Below, one piece after another: positions 9,934 to 16,871 of a DNA stretch of 64,000 bases. The translations under genes and the position numbers were made by a program. The stretch is from Actinoplanes philippinensis (GTDB taxonomy: Bacteria > Actinomycetota > Actinomycetes > Mycobacteriales > Micromonosporaceae). The first letter of the stretch is position 1; each line of letters opens with the position of its first letter. Location of the stretch: assembly GCF_900113015.1 (NCBI RefSeq), contig NZ_FONV01000003.1:310001-374000 (forward strand). The letters are read 5' to 3'. Below the pieces are notes generated by a model. It saw only the letters and a program-made list of their open reading frames with translations, made no database searches and was not told the DNA's origin.

Positions 9934-9961
9934 GTGTTATCGCTAACAAATAGCCTGTCAA
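9934..9961 (-). promoter_or_regulatory. Promoter of the arabinose operon
   Basis: A consensus -35 TTGACA (9956-9961) and a TAACAC -10 (9934-9939) are separated by 16 nt. Transcription would start near 9927, leaving a ~230-nt leader before araA. Confidence 0.6.
9935..9948. promoter_or_regulatory. Palindromic operator over the arabinose promoter
   Basis: TGTTATCGCTAACA has perfect TGTTA/TAACA arms around a 4-nt centre, the form expected for LacI-family regulators. It overlaps the -10 box, so binding would block initiation. The regulator is probably the LacI-family protein encoded at 10017-11027. Confidence 0.65.
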
Positions 9962-10016
9962 CGGCAGTTGGCAACAACGAGGTAACGGCCCCTTAACGTG
10001 GGCGCAGAGTAATCGC

Positions 10017-11027
10017 TCAGATGCGCCGGGGGGCGCTTTCCCGGACGATCAGCTGCGGCGGCACCACGATCTGGTCAGCCATGCCGGAGTCGTCCCGCAT
10101 CTGGCCCAGGAGCAGGCTCAACGCGGCCCGCGCCACGTCACCGAAGGCCTGCCGGACGGTGGTCAGCGGAGGGATGAAGTAGGCCGCCTCCGGGACGTCG
10201 TCGAAACCGACCACGCTCACGTCGTGCGGCACCCGCCGGCCGCGCTCGTGCAGCGCCCGCAGGATGCCGAGCGCCAGATGGTCGTTCGCGGTGAAGATGG
10301 CGGTCACCTCGGGCATCCGGGCCAGCATCTGACCGGTCCGGTAGCCCTCCGCGGCCGACCAGTCGGCCGACAGCAGCGGCGGCACCTCGGCGCCCGCCTC
10401 CTCCAGGGTCTGCCGCCAGCCCTGGATCCGCCCGGCCGAGTCGAACCAGTCGGTCGGGCCGGACACGTGCCAGACCGTCTCGTGGCCGGCGTCGAGCAGG
10501 TGCCTCGTCGCCGCCCGGGCGCCGGCCACCTGATCCACCGTCACCAGCGGGCGCCCGCTGGCCGGATCGCCGTCGATGAACACGACCGGCAGGTCCTCGG
10601 GGATCTCGGCCAGCGCCTCGGTGGCCGACGCGGTGTTGGCGATCACGACCAGGCCGGCGACCCGCTGGTCCAGGTGGCGGTCGACGACCGCCGAGATGGA
10701 GGAGCGGTCCAGCTCGCGGACGCTGCCCACGCTCACCGCGAAACCGGCGTCCGCGGCGGCCTGCTCGAACTCGCTGAGCATGGTGGCCGGGCCGAAGAGG
10801 GTGCTGTTACGGGCGACCACGCCGATCAGCTGGGAACGGCCGGTGACCAGGGCACGAGCAGCGCGGTTGGGCCGGTAGCCGAGCTCGGCGATGGCGGCCC
10901 GGACCCGGATGCGGGTCTGCTCCTTGACATTCGGATGATCGTTGAGGACGCGCGAGACGGTCTGGTGGGACACCCCGGCCAACCGGGCCACATCCGTCAT
11001 CGCTGGGCTACGTGATCCCTTGTCCAC
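10017..11027 (-). CDS. LacI-family transcriptional regulator (probable arabinose repressor)
   Basis: A 336-residue LacI/GalR regulator. The helix-turn-helix is clear at residues 10-30 (MTDVARLAGVSHQTVSRVLN), followed by the hinge ELGYRPNRAARALVTGRSQ and a sugar-binding core (LIGVVARNSTLFGPATML, TAIFTANDHLALGILRAL, VSVVGFDDVPEAAYFIPPLT). GTG at 11027 is chosen because GAGGTG precedes it and it starts just before the HTH. It lies directly upstream of the arabinose operon on the same strand, whose promoter holds a LacI-type palindrome, so repression relieved by arabinose or a derivative is the simplest model. A second, imperfect operator lies upstream of its own gene. Confidence 0.88.
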   Translation of the reverse strand: MDKGSRSPAMTDVARLAGVSHQTVSRVLNDHPNVKEQTRIRVRAAIAELGYRPNRAARALVTGRSQLIGVVARNSTLFGPATMLSEFEQAAADAGFAVSVGSVRELDRSSISAVVDRHLDQRVAGLVVIANTASATEALAEIPEDLPVVFIDGDPASGRPLVTVDQVAGARAATRHLLDAGHETVWHVSGPTDWFDSAGRIQGWRQTLEEAGAEVPPLLSADWSAAEGYRTGQMLARMPEVTAIFTANDHLALGILRALHERGRRVPHDVSVVGFDDVPEAAYFIPPLTTVRQAFGDVARAALSLLLGQMRDDSGMADQIVVPPQLIVRESAPRRI

Positions 11028-11058
11028 TTGCGCACCTCGTCCGATCCAGTTCTGATGG

Positions 11059-11087
11059 AGCGTAGCGGGGACCCGCACCCGCTCACA
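11059..11087 (-). promoter_or_regulatory. Candidate promoter of the lacI-family gene
   Basis: TGTGAG (11082-11087) and TACGCT (11059-11064) are spaced by 17 nt, about 30 nt before the GTG. The -35 matches poorly, the -10 well. Confidence 0.4.
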
Positions 11088-11098
11088 GATTTCAGAAA

Positions 11099-11112
11099 TG
11101 TTATCGATCACA
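11099..11112. promoter_or_regulatory. Second, imperfect LacI-type operator
   Basis: TGTTATCGATCACA differs from the operator at 9935 at only three positions (TGTTATCGCTAACA). It sits between the regulator gene and the divergent DUF2252 gene and could serve autoregulation. Confidence 0.4.
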
Positions 11113-11169
11113 TCGGCTTTTCACGAGCCCTGCGCGGACGATCTTTGGCGACACGTACCCTCGGCAGCA

Positions 11170-12609
11170 ATGGAACCATCAGAAAAAGCCGGGGCACCAT
11201 CGGGAAACACCGGGCCGGGTGTGCTCGGCAGCTTAGCGGACGAGGGCTTCACCTCGTTACGCCGGGCCGCCGCACCGCGCGCCGAGCGCTACGAGATCGG
11301 CCGGTCGCTGCGGGAGCGCTCGCCCCGCTCCGAGATGGCGCACTGGACGGCCCCCGACCGCCGGCCCGACCCGGTCGCCCAGGTCGTCGCCACGCACGAG
11401 GGCCGGCTCGGACGTCTCGTCCCGGTCCGGATCGGCCGGATGATGGCCTCGCCGTACACGTTCCTGCGCGGCACCGCGGGCCTGATGGCCGACGACTTCG
11501 CCGGCCTTCCCTGCACCGGCATCACCCCGGTCATCTGCGGCGACGCCCACCTCGGCAACTTCGGCTTCTACGCCTCCCCCGAGCGGGAGCTGGTCTTCGA
11601 CCTCAACGACTTCGACGAGGCCCACCCCGGGCCGTGGGAGTGGGACCTGCGCCGCCTCGCGGTGAGCGTGCACGTCGCCGGCCGGGTCAACGGCTTCCGG
11701 GAGAGTTCCTGCTCCGACGCCGTCCAGCACTGCGTCGAGTCGTACCGGGACCAGATCGCCCACCTCGCCGAGCAGCCGCTGCTGGCCCGCTCGTTCGACC
11801 AGCTCGACGTCGAGGGCATGCGCTCGGCGGCCAGCAAGGCGAGCTTCCGCGACGAGATCGAGCGCGCCGCCCGCCGTGCCCGCCGGCGCACCAGCGACCG
11901 CGCGCTCCCCCGGTTCACCGAGCGTAACGACGGCGCCATGCGGCTCGTCGAGGAGCCGCCGCTGATCACCCGGCTGCCGGCACACGAGCGGGAGCAGCTC
12001 GCCGAGGCCCTCGACGGGTACCTCAGCACACTCAAACCGCACTGGGCGCGGATCCTCGGCGGGTACCGGATCGTCGACATCGCCCACAAGGTCGTCGGCG
12101 TCGGCTCGGTGGGGCTGCGCGCCTACGTCGCCCTGTGCGAGGGCAGCAGCCCCGACGACGTGCTTTTCCTGCAACTCAAACAGGCCCGCCGCTCGGTCGT
12201 GGCGAGACATCAGCACGGGGCGCTCGCCTGGCACCGGCACCAGGGGCAGCGCGTCGTGGAGTACCAGCAGGCCCTGCAGACCGTCAGCGACCCGCTGCTC
12301 GGCTGGACCACGGTCGGCGACCACCAGTACTACGTGCGCCAGTTCCGCGACATGAAGGGCGCCATCGTCGTCGACGACATCAACGCCGGCGCGCTCGCCG
12401 ACTACGCCGCCATCTGCGGCTTCCTGCTCGCCAAGTCACACGCCCGGACCAGCGGCGCGTCCATGATCGCCGGCTACGTGGGCAGCGGCGACAAGCTCGA
12501 CGAGTCGCTCGCCCGCTTCGCCCGGGCGTACGCCGACCAGGTCGAGAACGACCATGAAGCCCTGGTCGCCGCGGTCCGCCGCGGCGATCTGCCGGCCGAG
12601 CCGGCCTGA
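11170..12609 (+). CDS. DUF2252 family protein
   Basis: A 479-residue DUF2252 protein, a family with remote similarity to aminoglycoside-phosphotransferase/kinase folds. The kinase-like core is seen as TPVICGDAHLGNFGFYASPE (catalytic-loop-like GDAHLGN) and LVFDLNDFDEAHPGPWEWDLRRL. Later motifs are GVGSVGLRAYVAL, LFLQLKQARRS, YYVRQFRDMKGAIVVDD and CGFLLAKSHARTSGA. The start is uncertain: ATG at 11098 would overlap the putative operator, ATG at 11170 gives a shorter tail, and neither has a good Shine-Dalgarno. It probably forms a transcription unit with the downstream oxidase gene. No substrate is known. Confidence 0.82.
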   Translation: MEPSEKAGAPSGNTGPGVLGSLADEGFTSLRRAAAPRAERYEIGRSLRERSPRSEMAHWTAPDRRPDPVAQVVATHEGRLGRLVPVRIGRMMASPYTFLRGTAGLMADDFAGLPCTGITPVICGDAHLGNFGFYASPERELVFDLNDFDEAHPGPWEWDLRRLAVSVHVAGRVNGFRESSCSDAVQHCVESYRDQIAHLAEQPLLARSFDQLDVEGMRSAASKASFRDEIERAARRARRRTSDRALPRFTERNDGAMRLVEEPPLITRLPAHEREQLAEALDGYLSTLKPHWARILGGYRIVDIAHKVVGVGSVGLRAYVALCEGSSPDDVLFLQLKQARRSVVARHQHGALAWHRHQGQRVVEYQQALQTVSDPLLGWTTVGDHQYYVRQFRDMKGAIVVDDINAGALADYAAICGFLLAKSHARTSGASMIAGYVGSGDKLDESLARFARAYADQVENDHEALVAAVRRGDLPAEPA

Positions 12610-12647
12610 TCCACCCCGATGACCCCGACCCCTGATGAGGTACGCCC

Positions 12648-13055
12648 GTGAGCGGCACCGTTCCACTCGACTCCCCCGCGCTCGCCACCTTCTGGACCGA
12701 ACGCCACCTGTGCACGCTGACCACCCTGCGCGCCGACGGGTCCCCGCATGTGGTCGCGGTCGGCGCCACCCTCGACCCGGTCGCCGGCCTGGCCCGGGTG
12801 ATCGCCTCCGGCACCTCCACGAAGGTCCGCAACGTGCTGCGCGGCCGGCAGCGGGTGGCGATCTGCCAGGTCGACGGCGGGCGCTGGAGCACCATCGAAG
12901 GGCTGGCCGTGATCCGCGACGACCCGTCCTCGGTCGCCGACGCCGAACAGCGCTACGCCGCCCGCTACCGGCAGCCGCGCCCCAACCCGGCCCGCGTCGT
13001 GATCGAGGTCGAGATCACCCGGGTGCTGGGCTCCGCTTCGCTGTCGGCCGGATAG
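12648..13055 (+). CDS. Pyridoxamine 5'-phosphate oxidase-like (PPOX-class) protein
   Basis: A 135-residue split-barrel flavin/F420-binding protein of the PPOX class. The fold is indicated by [20 protein letters not shown], the strand pattern [19 protein letters not shown], the phosphate-contacting [18 protein letters not shown] and [10 protein letters not shown]. The GTG at 12648 follows GAGG. In actinomycetes such proteins commonly use coenzyme F420 to reduce small electrophiles or tetrapyrroles, so F420 is likelier than FMN here, although the sequence alone does not decide it. It starts 38 nt after DUF2252 and is probably co-transcribed with it. Confidence 0.82.
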   Translation: MSGTVPLDSPALATFWTERHLCTLTTLRADGSPHVVAVGATLDPVAGLARVIASGTSTKVRNVLRGRQRVAICQVDGGRWSTIEGLAVIRDDPSSVADAEQRYAARYRQPRPNPARVVIEVEITRVLGSASLSAG

Positions 13056-13074
13056 CCCTTCGCCGCCGGTCTCG

Positions 13075-13080
13075 TAGGCT
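13075..13080 (+). promoter_or_regulatory. -10 box of a probable leaderless promoter (pirin gene)
   Basis: TAGGCT ends 7 nt before the ATG at 13088, with no Shine-Dalgarno between them. Confidence 0.4.
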
Positions 13081-13087
13081 GCTGTGC

Positions 13088-14032
13088 ATGAGCACTCCGC
13101 CGGAGATCGCCGACAGCGTGCTGCTGCCGGGTCATGACGTTCCGCTCGGCCGGTACACGACGGTCCGGCGGCTGCTGCCGCACCGGGAACGGCGCATGAT
13201 CGGCGCCTGGTGCTTCGTCGACCACTTCGGTCCCGACGACGTCAGCGGCCGCCCCGGCATGCAGGTGCCGCCACACCCGCACTGCGGCCTGCAGACGGTG
13301 ACGTGGCTGGTCGACGGGATCATCGAGCACCGCGACAGCCTCGGCAGCCACCAGCTCATCACCCCCGGCCGGCTCAACCTGATGACGTCCGGGCACGGCA
13401 TCGCCCACTCCGAGCACACCCCGCCCGAGCACCCGGACGGCATGCACGGCCTCCAGCTGTGGATCGCCCTGCCCGAGGACGCCCGGCACGGGCCGGCCCG
13501 CTTCGAACACCACGCCCGCCTGCCGTCGCGACAGGACGGTGACGTCACGGTCACCGTGGTCGTCGGACGGCTCGGCGACCTGCGATCCCCGGCCGGCGTG
13601 CACTCGCCGCTGGCCGGGGCCGAGATCGTCCACGACGCGGCGACCTCGCACACCCTCGATCTGGACCCCGCCTTCGAGTACGGGATGCTCGTCATGTCCG
13701 GGCAGGCCACCGTCGCCGGGACGCCGCTGGCACCAGGCTCCCTGCTGTACCTCGGCGACGGCCGCGACAGCGTCGACCTGGCCACCGAGGGGCCGGCCCG
13801 GCTGTTCCTGCTCGGTGGCGAGCCGTTCGACGAGCCGCTGGTCATGTGGTGGAACTTCGTCGGCCGCAGCCACGACGACATCGTCCGGGCCCGGGCACAG
13901 TGGATGGCCGGGGAGCCCTACGGCTCCGAGAGGTTCGGGATCGTCGACGGTTGCCCGGCCGATCCGCTCCCGGCTCCCGAGCTTCCGACGGTACGGCTGA
14001 GGGCGCGCGACCGGCACGGGAACATGGACTGA
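13088..14032 (+). CDS. Pirin family protein (cupin dioxygenase-like)
   Basis: A 314-residue bicupin of the pirin family. The metal-binding signature of the N-terminal cupin is present: PPHPHCGLQTVTWLVDG, then IIEHRDSLGSHQLITPGRLN and the near-invariant MTSGHGIAHSEHTP. The second cupin follows with LMLVMSGQAT-like strands and LGGEPFDEPLVMWWNFV. Pirins bind Fe or another divalent metal; some have quercetin dioxygenase activity and others regulate enzymes, so the precise role is open. It probably starts its own transcript, since a -10 box lies directly before the ATG. Confidence 0.92.
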   Translation: MSTPPEIADSVLLPGHDVPLGRYTTVRRLLPHRERRMIGAWCFVDHFGPDDVSGRPGMQVPPHPHCGLQTVTWLVDGIIEHRDSLGSHQLITPGRLNLMTSGHGIAHSEHTPPEHPDGMHGLQLWIALPEDARHGPARFEHHARLPSRQDGDVTVTVVVGRLGDLRSPAGVHSPLAGAEIVHDAATSHTLDLDPAFEYGMLVMSGQATVAGTPLAPGSLLYLGDGRDSVDLATEGPARLFLLGGEPFDEPLVMWWNFVGRSHDDIVRARAQWMAGEPYGSERFGIVDGCPADPLPAPELPTVRLRARDRHGNMD

Positions 14033-14114
14033 CCCTGCGCCGCTCCGCACCCGCGCCCCGGCCGTCCTCCTACATTCGCGGCCGGCCGTCCTTCACATTT
14101 CCGGGCGCGGCCGT

Positions 14115-14120
14115 CATGAT
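14115..14120 (+). promoter_or_regulatory. Possible -10 box of a leaderless promoter
   Basis: CATGAT ends 6 nt before the ATG at 14127, in the same geometry as several other genes here. The first base departs from consensus. Confidence 0.25.
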
Positions 14121-14126
14121 CGTCCG

Positions 14127-14627
14127 ATGACGCCCGCCCGACTTCTCGCGGTCCTGGCCGGCGTACCCGGCCTGCACCCGCACACCGACCAGCGGGTGCC
14201 CCCGACCATCACCTGGGACGACGGCCCGTCCGGACGTACCGCCGCGGCTGCCGTGGCCGCCGCCGGCTTCACGGTGACCGAGCCGTTCTGGGCCGGGGCG
14301 CTCGTCGACGTGGGTGTCGAGCCGTGCGTCTTCCAGCGGGTCCTGCGCCCCGAGACGGCCGCCCTGCTGTGGCTGCACAGCACCGAACCGGACACCCCTG
14401 GCGGCGACGCCGCCCTCGCCCAGCGGGTCTTCGCGGCCGACCTGCCCGCCGAGGGCCACCGGCCCGCCACCCACACCGACGAACTCGCCGTCCACCTGCT
14501 GATCGGCGAACTGTCCGGCACCGACTTCGGCGGCGACGACCTGTTCACCCGGATGGGCGCGACCGTCCGGCGCATCTTCGGCGGCCGGCCCGGCCTCGTC
14601 GAACTCGCCGGCCGCGCCGTCATCTGA
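14127..14627 (+). CDS. Uncharacterised protein, 166 residues
   Basis: I do not recognise this protein. It starts MTPARLLAVLAGVPGLHPH and ends LVELAGRAVI. It is mixed alpha/beta in look, with several His (HPHTDQR, LWLHSTEP, EGHRP, THTDELAVHLLIG) and no signal peptide or membrane segment. The ATG at 14127 has no Shine-Dalgarno but a -10-like hexamer just upstream. The next gene, a DUF6292 protein, begins 3 nt after its stop, so the two are almost certainly an operon and may act together. Coding is supported by the tight junction and the uninterrupted frame with strong GC bias. Confidence 0.6.
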   Translation: MTPARLLAVLAGVPGLHPHTDQRVPPTITWDDGPSGRTAAAAVAAAGFTVTEPFWAGALVDVGVEPCVFQRVLRPETAALLWLHSTEPDTPGGDAALAQRVFAADLPAEGHRPATHTDELAVHLLIGELSGTDFGGDDLFTRMGATVRRIFGGRPGLVELAGRAVI

Positions 14628-14630
14628 CCC

Positions 14631-15320
14631 GTGGACGGCGCGCACACCGCCTACATCCGGGCCGTCGCCGCCGCGCTCGAAGCCGCCGGGGTGCCGGTCG
14701 CCGACTGGCGGGCCGACAGCGGCCCGGTCCGCGACGGATGGATCCCGTTCGACCTGACCCGGCAGATGCGCCTGCACGGGCGGCCGGTGTGGGACCACGA
14801 CGAAGCCGGGGCCGGATGGTCCGAGGAGCGGGGCTGGTATCTGCTCACCGTCGACGACCGGGCGGGGCGCTCGATCCGTACCACCGAGGCTCTCGCCGTG
14901 CCGACACTCGCCGCGCCGGGCACCGTGGCCCGGGCCGTCGCCTGCCTCGCCGGTCTTCCGGTCCCTCCGCGGCCCGCCACCGCGCCGCCCACGGACGCCC
15001 TTCCCGGGCCGCCGTCCGCGAGCCCGCCGGCGCCGCCCGCCGCCGCCGGCACTCCGGACACCACGCCCTCCCGCACGCCGGAGGCGTCGGCCGCCGCCAT
15101 CGCTCCGGGCGCCACGCCTTCCCGAGGACCGGACGCGCCGACGTCCGCCGCCGCGCTGTCGTCCGGCGGCCTTGCGGCAGGTGACGAGGGGGACGCCGAC
15201 TTTCCCGGGCATCGGGCCGGGGTGGACGATCCCGCGTTCGAGGCGGTGCTGCGGCGTTATCGGGCGCGTCGCACAAAGTCCGTTGACGGGTGGCGGGAGG
15301 CGGCGGAAGGTCGAGGGTAG
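14631..15320 (+). CDS. DUF6292 family protein with Pro/Ala-rich tail
   Basis: A 229-residue protein. The N-terminal ~105 residues fit DUF6292, an actinomycete family found in many regulatory or secretion-linked contexts: AYIRAVAAALEAAGVPVADW, GWIPFDLTRQ, VWDHDEAGAGW and ERGWYLLTVDD. The remainder from about residue 112 is Pro/Ala/Ser-rich and probably disordered, ending in a basic patch (AVLRRYRARRTKSVDGWR). The start is GTG at 14631, 3 nt after the preceding stop. Function is unknown; proteins of this family often pair with small helical partners. I am fairly sure of the domain, not of its job. Confidence 0.6.
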   Translation: MDGAHTAYIRAVAAALEAAGVPVADWRADSGPVRDGWIPFDLTRQMRLHGRPVWDHDEAGAGWSEERGWYLLTVDDRAGRSIRTTEALAVPTLAAPGTVARAVACLAGLPVPPRPATAPPTDALPGPPSASPPAPPAAAGTPDTTPSRTPEASAAAIAPGATPSRGPDAPTSAAALSSGGLAAGDEGDADFPGHRAGVDDPAFEAVLRRYRARRTKSVDGWREAAEGRG

Positions 15321-15349
15321 ACCTACCGAGACACCGGCGGAGGAAGCCC

Positions 15350-15778
15350 GTGACCCTCCTCGACGCCAGCCGAATCGCCCTGATCCTCGCCGCGCCGGGG
15401 GTGGTGGCGGCCGGATGCCGTTACGTTCCGCGATGGTGCGCCGCTCTGGCCGAGCGCCGGCGGCCGCCCGTCCCGCTGCCCTACGGACCGCCGATCGAAC
15501 GGCTCGCGGCCGACCTGCGCCGGCTGCTTCGCCTGCACGGTGAACTTGCCGCGTCGGCGCACTCGGCGTTCTGCGCTCATCGGGTCTGGGCGGTCGAGGC
15601 GGCCATCGGCATGCGGGCCATCGAGGCGGCCGTCGCCTTGGAGGTGCCGCACCCGCATCCCGATGCCGCGGCCACGCTGACCCGGACGCAGTTGTCCGCG
15701 CTGCTCACCGCTCTCGCGGCGGCCGGCCTCGTCCTGCCGGCCGGGGTCAGCGGGTTCACCATCGACGGCCGCCTCTGA
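15350..15778 (+). CDS. Uncharacterised small protein with N-terminal hydrophobic segment
   Basis: A 142-residue protein that I do not recognise. GTG at 15350 is chosen because GGCGGAGGA lies just upstream. The first ~22 residues (TLLDASRIALILAAPGVVAAG) form a hydrophobic segment ending near a Cys, so it may be an anchored protein. The rest is predicted helical: IERLAADLRRLLRLHGELAA, then VWAVEAAIGMRAIEAAVALE. It lies 29 nt after the DUF6292 gene and is probably the last gene of that three-gene unit, followed by a short hairpin. Similar small helical proteins occur next to DUF6292 genes, which is a weak hint of a shared complex. Confidence 0.55.
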   Translation: MTLLDASRIALILAAPGVVAAGCRYVPRWCAALAERRRPPVPLPYGPPIERLAADLRRLLRLHGELAASAHSAFCAHRVWAVEAAIGMRAIEAAVALEVPHPHPDAAATLTRTQLSALLTALAAAGLVLPAGVSGFTIDGRL

Positions 15779-15796
15779 GCACCGCTCACTCTCGGC

Positions 15797-15817
15797 CCGT
15801 TGCGCCGCCCGCAACGG
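15797..15817 (+). terminator. Short hairpin after the 15350-15778 gene
   Basis: An 8-bp stem CCGTTGCG/CGCAACGG with a 5-nt loop, 18 nt after the stop codon. It is a modest candidate terminator. Confidence 0.4.
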
Positions 15818-16083
15818 CGGATCGAGCGACTCCCCCATCGACCCTTCGGCTCTGGGTGGACACGACAAAGGTCCGTGCGGATGGGGCGAGGTGGGTGGGA
15901 GGACGGCGGCGGAATGACAGGATCCCGCCGCCGCCTCCGGGCCCGGCCCGCGAACCCGGGTGACGCTCGCCGCGGGGATTCGGAGGGGGCGTCCTCCCCG
16001 CGGGGTCTTCCGGGCACGACGCGGCCACCCTGCTGGGGGTGGATGACCGCTGGGCCGGGGGGCTCTCGGAGAAACGGAAAGGA

Positions 16084-16112
16084 CAGCGGCGGGAGATGGG
16101 CTCCCGCCGCTG
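16084..16112. other. Perfect 12-bp hairpin in the gene-poor stretch
   Basis: CAGCGGCGGGAG pairs with CTCCCGCCGCTG across a 5-nt loop. It could be a terminator for read-through from the left or a structure in an untranslated RNA. Confidence 0.4.
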
Positions 16113-16871
16113 CCTCCGTCCCGGCGACGCGCCAAGAACCGCTCACCGCGAGAAGACGAGGGGGCGCCGTCTCAGCGGAACGTCTCGGGCGCGACACGGC
16201 CGCCGTGAAACTGGGGGGGCGGCAGCCGTGGGCCGGGAAGTCAGGGCCGCGATGAACCCGCCGGGACATCATTGGCCGCGGCGGGTGCTCCTCCACCGTG
16301 ACAGATCACCCATCCATGATCCGCGACCACGGAGCGTGTCCTTCGCCACCCGCCGGTCACGCGGGAGACACCGTTCGTTCACGGGTGGTCCGATACCGGC
16401 GGTCACCTGTTCAGGGTCACCCGCAAGTCCTTGGTTCTCCTGAAGGGAGACTTAAAAAGTCCTTAAGTCGACACCGGACCCGTCACCTCGGGGCAGTGAA
16501 CTGCGTTGATCAGGGCAGCGTCCGGGCCCGCACCGAAACGGCCGCCGAAACGCCGTCATAGTCACTGCTCAACCCGTTGAACCGGGGCAGCCCACCGAAC
16601 GTATACCCCGTTGATCGCGCACCATCGGCGGGCTGCGGCGCCGATGCGATCAACGCTCGCGGGCCGGCCGCGAGGCCGATGACGGGGACCCGCAGGGCGG
16701 TGGCGCACTGCGCAAATCCGTGGTTAACCTTCCACATCCACCACGTGGCAGGTATTGATCGCGGGACGCAGGGGGCGGCACCGGGGTGCGGAGGTGGTAC
16801 AGGGTGAGGACGGTGGCACGGATGCGGCTTCGGGGCGTTGGGTCCTTCCCCAGCCGATTCGGGGCCGCGTC

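Larger units (their letters stand above)
15779..16871 (+). other. About 1.1 kb without a convincing gene
   Basis: No frame here has a recognisable product, a good ribosome binding site and a consistent codon pattern. The stretch holds two GC hairpins (15797-15817 and 16084-16112), an ACTTAA/TTAAGT dyad near 16450-16468, and a longer imperfect hairpin from GTTGATCGC (16610-16618) to GCGATCAAC (16646-16654). The promoter of the giant gene must lie in its right part; TACAGG near 16797 is one possible -10 box. Confidence 0.5.

Noticed and set aside
15577..16296. Minus-strand frame in the gene-poor stretch
   Set aside because: Pro/Arg-rich, no homology, no ribosome binding site, and it overlaps the 3' end of a better-supported plus-strand gene.
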